Shown here one piece after another: positions 13,934-16,597 of a stretch of 16,597 nt of DNA. Position numbers and translations under genes: made by a program. Every line of letters begins with the position of its first letter. Positions within the stretch are counted from its first letter, which is position 1. Source of the DNA: W589 sp964611805 (lineage in GTDB: Bacteria > Chloroflexota > Dehalococcoidia > Dehalococcoidales > Fen-1064); the NCBI GenBank assembly GCA_964611805.1, contig CAZTBG010000045.1, forward strand, positions 1 to 16,597, given 5' to 3'. Below the pieces are notes generated by a model. The model was given only the letters and a program-made list of their open reading frames with translations. It did no database searches and was not told the DNA's origin.

Positions 13934-15544
13934 ATGCGTGTAAAGTCGTTTTTCAGCAAAATAGTCCGCGCAGCAAAGCTGGACGCCAGCCTCTACAAGG
14001 AGGTCAAGTCGGACAGTAAAACCAGCTGGCAGGCATTTCTTGTCGTAGTACTGGCAAGTCTGGCGATGAGTACTGGCATTGGTATAGCCGGCTGGTTCGT
14101 TCTGGCAGGAGAGTGGTCTGTCTGGGGCCTGGTTGCAGGCCTGCTCGGCTCACTAATTATATGGCTCTTATGGTCGCTCTTCGCTTATTTAATCGGGATA
14201 ACGGTATTCAGAGGTTCAGAGGCGCCTGTCTCAATAGGTGCACTGCTACGTACTATTGGCTTCTCCAGTTCTCCAGGAGTGCTGGGGATTTTCTTATTCA
14301 TACCCGCGGTGGGAGGCATTATATCACTTGGCGCATCTGTATGGGCTCTTACCGCCGGCGTCGTAGCCGTAAAGCAATCTCTTGAGTCCACTACTGGTCG
14401 TGCTATCGTGACCTGCCTTGTAAGCTGGTTCGCCAGCATATTGACCATAGTCATCACCGGCACCCTGTTATTATCTCTCGTGCTTGGCGGGACCTGTACA
14501 CTCGGCAGCGGATTCGATAGTCACCTGAACTCAATAGTGAACCCTTACCGCTTCAACATTATAACGTGGGAGCTTACTGCTATTCCGCATGAGCTGAGTC
14601 AATGGGTACGTGTCAGTGGTGAAGATATTGATGACGCAGTTAGTATAGTTAAAGACTATTTCTCAGAAACAGGCGAACGAGAGAAAGGGCTGGAAGACCA
14701 GGTAGAAAGGATATTAGAAAGTCAGATTAAAGAGACCCTGATTGAACAGGGTATCTACGGCTTCCCTCCCGTAAACCTCAGGTTGGGAACATTACCCCGT
14801 TTGCTCGTAGTTTCACCCAGAGACGAAATAAAAAGCATAAGAGAGATTATGCTGATGCACGACATCAGTCTTGACAAAATTGAAGATATCGAGGCTAGAG
14901 TAGATGAGCTGGGCGTTTCGTCGCTCGTAGTGGACATCGGAGGTTTCGGGGGGACTTACCCCAGCTTCGTAACAGACAATGCCAGCCTTCGAGCTACCAT
15001 TAATACCGCAGTCGAAGAGTGGGTACATCAATACCTCGTCTTCAAGCCCCTGGGATTTCGTTATGCACTTGACGTTCTCGGTATAGTACGAAATTATGAT
15101 GTTGCTACTATAAATGAAACCGTGGCGGGTATAGTCAGTAAGGAAATCGGCGCCATTATTTATGACAAGTATTATCATGACCAAGAAGAGACCACTACCG
15201 AGGAGCAAGGAGAAGAATCAGAATTTGACTTTAACCAGGAGATGAGAGAAATACGAATAGCAGTGGATGTTTTTCTAGCTCAAGGAGAGATTGAACTGGC
15301 CGAGCAGTACATGGAAGAGAAACGGCAATACCTTGCCTCACAGGGTTACTATATCAGGAAGTTAAATCAGGCCTATTTTGCCTGGTACGGCACATACGCA
15401 GCCGAACCAACCTCGGTCAGCCCGATTGGGACTGAAATAAAGGAACTGAGAAGTCGTAGTGCCTCATTGAAAGACTTTCTGGATGCCGTCTCTCAAATTA
15501 CCAGCAGGCAAGCTCTCAGCAACACTATTGAATCAATAAAGTGA
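13934..15544 (+). CDS. YIP1-like membrane protein with unrecognised C-terminal domain
   Basis: This 536-residue protein has an N-terminal basic helix (1-30), then about five hydrophobic segments between 33 and 186. The arrangement and the repeated Gly-rich helices resemble YIP1-family bacterial membrane proteins. The remaining 350 residues are soluble and not recognised. They contain a charged helical region (about 230-275), a mixed alpha/beta middle, an acidic low-complexity linker (about 417-433) and a C-terminal helical part with a WYGTYA motif. The ATG at 13934 follows AAAAAGGA. The 108-base gap to the methyltransferase operon has only a small hairpin (13895-13900 with 13913-13918), so read-through from the operon is possible. 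A functional link to methyl transfer is not shown. Confidence 0.7.
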   Translation: MRVKSFFSKIVRAAKLDASLYKEVKSDSKTSWQAFLVVVLASLAMSTGIGIAGWFVLAGEWSVWGLVAGLLGSLIIWLLWSLFAYLIGITVFRGSEAPVSIGALLRTIGFSSSPGVLGIFLFIPAVGGIISLGASVWALTAGVVAVKQSLESTTGRAIVTCLVSWFASILTIVITGTLLLSLVLGGTCTLGSGFDSHLNSIVNPYRFNIITWELTAIPHELSQWVRVSGEDIDDAVSIVKDYFSETGEREKGLEDQVERILESQIKETLIEQGIYGFPPVNLRLGTLPRLLVVSPRDEIKSIREIMLMHDISLDKIEDIEARVDELGVSSLVVDIGGFGGTYPSFVTDNASLRATINTAVEEWVHQYLVFKPLGFRYALDVLGIVRNYDVATINETVAGIVSKEIGAIIYDKYYHDQEETTTEEQGEESEFDFNQEMREIRIAVDVFLAQGEIELAEQYMEEKRQYLASQGYYIRKLNQAYFAWYGTYAAEPTSVSPIGTEIKELRSRSASLKDFLDAVSQITSRQALSNTIESIK

Positions 15545-15553
15545 AATGAACAA

Positions 15554-15572
15554 CCGGGAGATAATCTCCTGG
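15554..15572. terminator. Bidirectional hairpin between convergent genes
   Basis: An 8-bp stem (15554-15561 with 15565-15572, one G-T wobble) with a three-base loop lies 9 bases after the plus-strand stop and 22 bases from the minus-strand stop. T-containing but not pure T-run tails occur on both sides. Its position between convergent genes supports a shared terminator. Confidence 0.5.
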
Positions 15573-15594
15573 CAATGTCTTTCTGCCTTAAAAA

Positions 15595-16362
15595 CTAGGC
15601 CAGCTGACCCCCATCTACTACAATTGTGTCCCCCGTGATATAAGAGGAAGCATCTGAAGCTAATAGCAGGGCAGGACCGGCAATGTCTTGCACATCACCT
15701 ATCCGCCCAAGTGGTATCCTGGACGCCTCAGCGTTCAACGCTTGTTGATTTTCCCACATGCCCCGCGTCAAGTCTGTCTTAATAATCGAAGGTGCAATAG
15801 CATTCACCCGGATATTATGTTTCCCTAAATCCCGGGCCAGCACCTTGGTAAACATGATTACGCCCGCCTTGGATATATTGTAAATATTCCTGCTGGAGAA
15901 ACCCCTTATCCCCGCCGCTGAAGCAATGTTAATGATGCTACCCCTTCTGCGCTCCACCATTCCCTGCAGCACCGCCTGAGAGCAGAGAAACGAGCCTGTA
16001 AGATTGATATCCATGATTCGATGCCACTCTTTTTCTGGCATATTAATCAGGGGCCCTCCCCCGGCCACACCGGCATTATTTACCAAAATGTCAATCCCAC
16101 CGAGCTCATTAACCACCTTACTCATAAAGTCATCGATTTCAGACTTCTTGGTAACATCGACACGGCCGGCCAGGGAACGACGACCAAGCCCTCTAATCTC
16201 CTCAGCCACAGCCTCAAGCTCACCGTCATCGACCACGAAGTCACAAACGGCAACATCAGCACCAGCCTCGGCAAAAGTCAGGGCAATAGCCTTACCGATG
16301 CCTCGCCTTCCTCCGGTAACAACAGCCACCCTATCTTCCAGTGAGAAATTGGGCAAGCTCAT
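15595..16362 (-). CDS. Short-chain dehydrogenase/reductase (FabG-like)
   Basis: This 255-residue classical SDR is an NAD(P)-dependent oxidoreductase acting on an alcohol or ketone of unknown identity. Seen: cofactor motif TGGRRGIG (16-23), D69-V70 after the fourth strand, NNAG (95-98), N120, and catalytic S148, Y161 and K165 in YNISK. The C-terminal DGGQLA is typical of FabG and glucose-1-dehydrogenase-like members. The second strand ends in C40-D41; an acidic residue near there often favours NAD over NADP. AAGGAGG lies about 8 bases upstream of the ATG. It faces the YIP1-like gene tail to tail and is not part of the methyltransferase operon. Substrate cannot be assigned. Confidence 0.92.
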   Translation of the reverse strand: MSLPNFSLEDRVAVVTGGRRGIGKAIALTFAEAGADVAVCDFVVDDGELEAVAEEIRGLGRRSLAGRVDVTKKSEIDDFMSKVVNELGGIDILVNNAGVAGGGPLINMPEKEWHRIMDINLTGSFLCSQAVLQGMVERRRGSIINIASAAGIRGFSSRNIYNISKAGVIMFTKVLARDLGKHNIRVNAIAPSIIKTDLTRGMWENQQALNAEASRIPLGRIGDVQDIAGPALLLASDASSYITGDTIVVDGGQLA

Positions 16363-16470
16363 CTTTCAGCCTCCTTTTTCATAGGTGGATAGTTATTATG
16401 AATTCTAACACAAAACATTACCAGGCACTGAGCAGAGCTAGTCAGCAGAAAACACTATGACTTCATCGGA

Positions 16471-16501
16471 ACCAGGGGGGTGACATACTCACCCCCCTGG
16501 T
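16471..16501. terminator. Strong 13-bp GC-rich hairpin
   Basis: ACCAGGGGGGTGA (16471-16483) and TCACCCCCCTGGT (16489-16501) form a perfect stem around a 5-base loop. It begins about 32 bases past a minus-strand stop codon at 16533-16535 and 109 bases upstream of the dehydrogenase start, so it probably ends the transcript of a minus-strand gene entering from the right. There is no T-run on either side. Confidence 0.65.
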
Positions 16502-16532
16502 CACAGATTCGACAAATCCTGACTTTAGCCTA

Positions 16533-16597
16533 TTAATGTTTGAGCATTGATTCTGGCATCTTCCAGGGGGACTCTCCGACCGGCAGCCTGTCCTTAT
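16533..16597 (-). CDS. Possible C-terminal end of a gene cut by the window edge
   Basis: One minus-strand frame is open from the window edge to TAA at 16533-16535 and would encode a 20-residue C-terminus containing PVGESPW. The hairpin just downstream supports a gene end here. Too little is visible to name a family, and another minus-strand frame is also open at the edge. Confidence 0.3.
   Translation of the reverse strand, partial: KDRLPVGESPWKMPESMLKH

Noticed and set aside
13716..13943. Plus-strand 75-codon frame bridging the methyltransferase end and the YIP1-like start
   Set aside because: It overlaps the certain MT II coding region in another frame and shows no family features.

Overview
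The window most likely comes from an anaerobic member of the Chloroflexota, probably Dehalococcoidia-like. This is inferred from the mix of genes: a lipoprotein-type solute-binding protein with a long poly-glutamate linker, a double zinc-ribbon protein next to ribosomal protein bS21, a YIP1-type membrane protein, and a corrinoid methyl-transfer operon with expanded uroporphyrinogen-decarboxylase-like (UroD-like) enzymes. There is no rRNA or tRNA, so taxonomy rests on gene style only. No CRISPR array, complete insertion sequence or phage gene is visible.

Layout. 1-100: a REP-like palindrome. 288-855 (minus): a double zinc-ribbon protein and then rpsU (bS21), separated by a perfect 12-bp hairpin. 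1175-3331 (minus): a NarL/LuxR-type response regulator followed 3 bp later by its membrane-bound PAS histidine kinase. 3332-6390 (plus): a solute-binding lipoprotein with no permease genes beside it. It lies between two copies of a diverged direct repeat of at least 158 bp, and the second copy ends just before a small Os1348/Nif11-like helical protein. 6391-6992: a 600-base non-coding leader with several inverted repeats that could pair in alternative ways, then a strong sigma70-type promoter. 6993-13825 (plus): a six-gene operon for corrinoid-dependent methyl transfer. 13934-15544 (plus): a YIP1-like membrane protein with a large unrecognised soluble domain. 15595-16362 (minus): a short-chain dehydrogenase. 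The right edge holds a 13-bp terminator hairpin and possibly the last 20 codons of another minus-strand gene.

How the operon probably works. The parts match the four-component ether-cleaving (O-demethylase) or related methyltransferase systems of anaerobes. One or both UroD-like proteins (MT I) would move a methyl group from an unknown substrate to the cobalt of the small corrinoid protein. The methyltetrahydrofolate methyltransferase (MT II) would pass it to tetrahydrofolate. The ferredoxin-ASKHA protein would reactivate oxidised Co(II) corrinoid using ATP and a low-potential electron. A sixth protein resembling the activation domain of methionine synthase sits between the corrinoid protein and the reactivase and may assist reactivation. 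The substrate cannot be read from the sequence. Both UroD-like paralogues lack the HxC zinc motif of the MtaA/MtbA enzymes.
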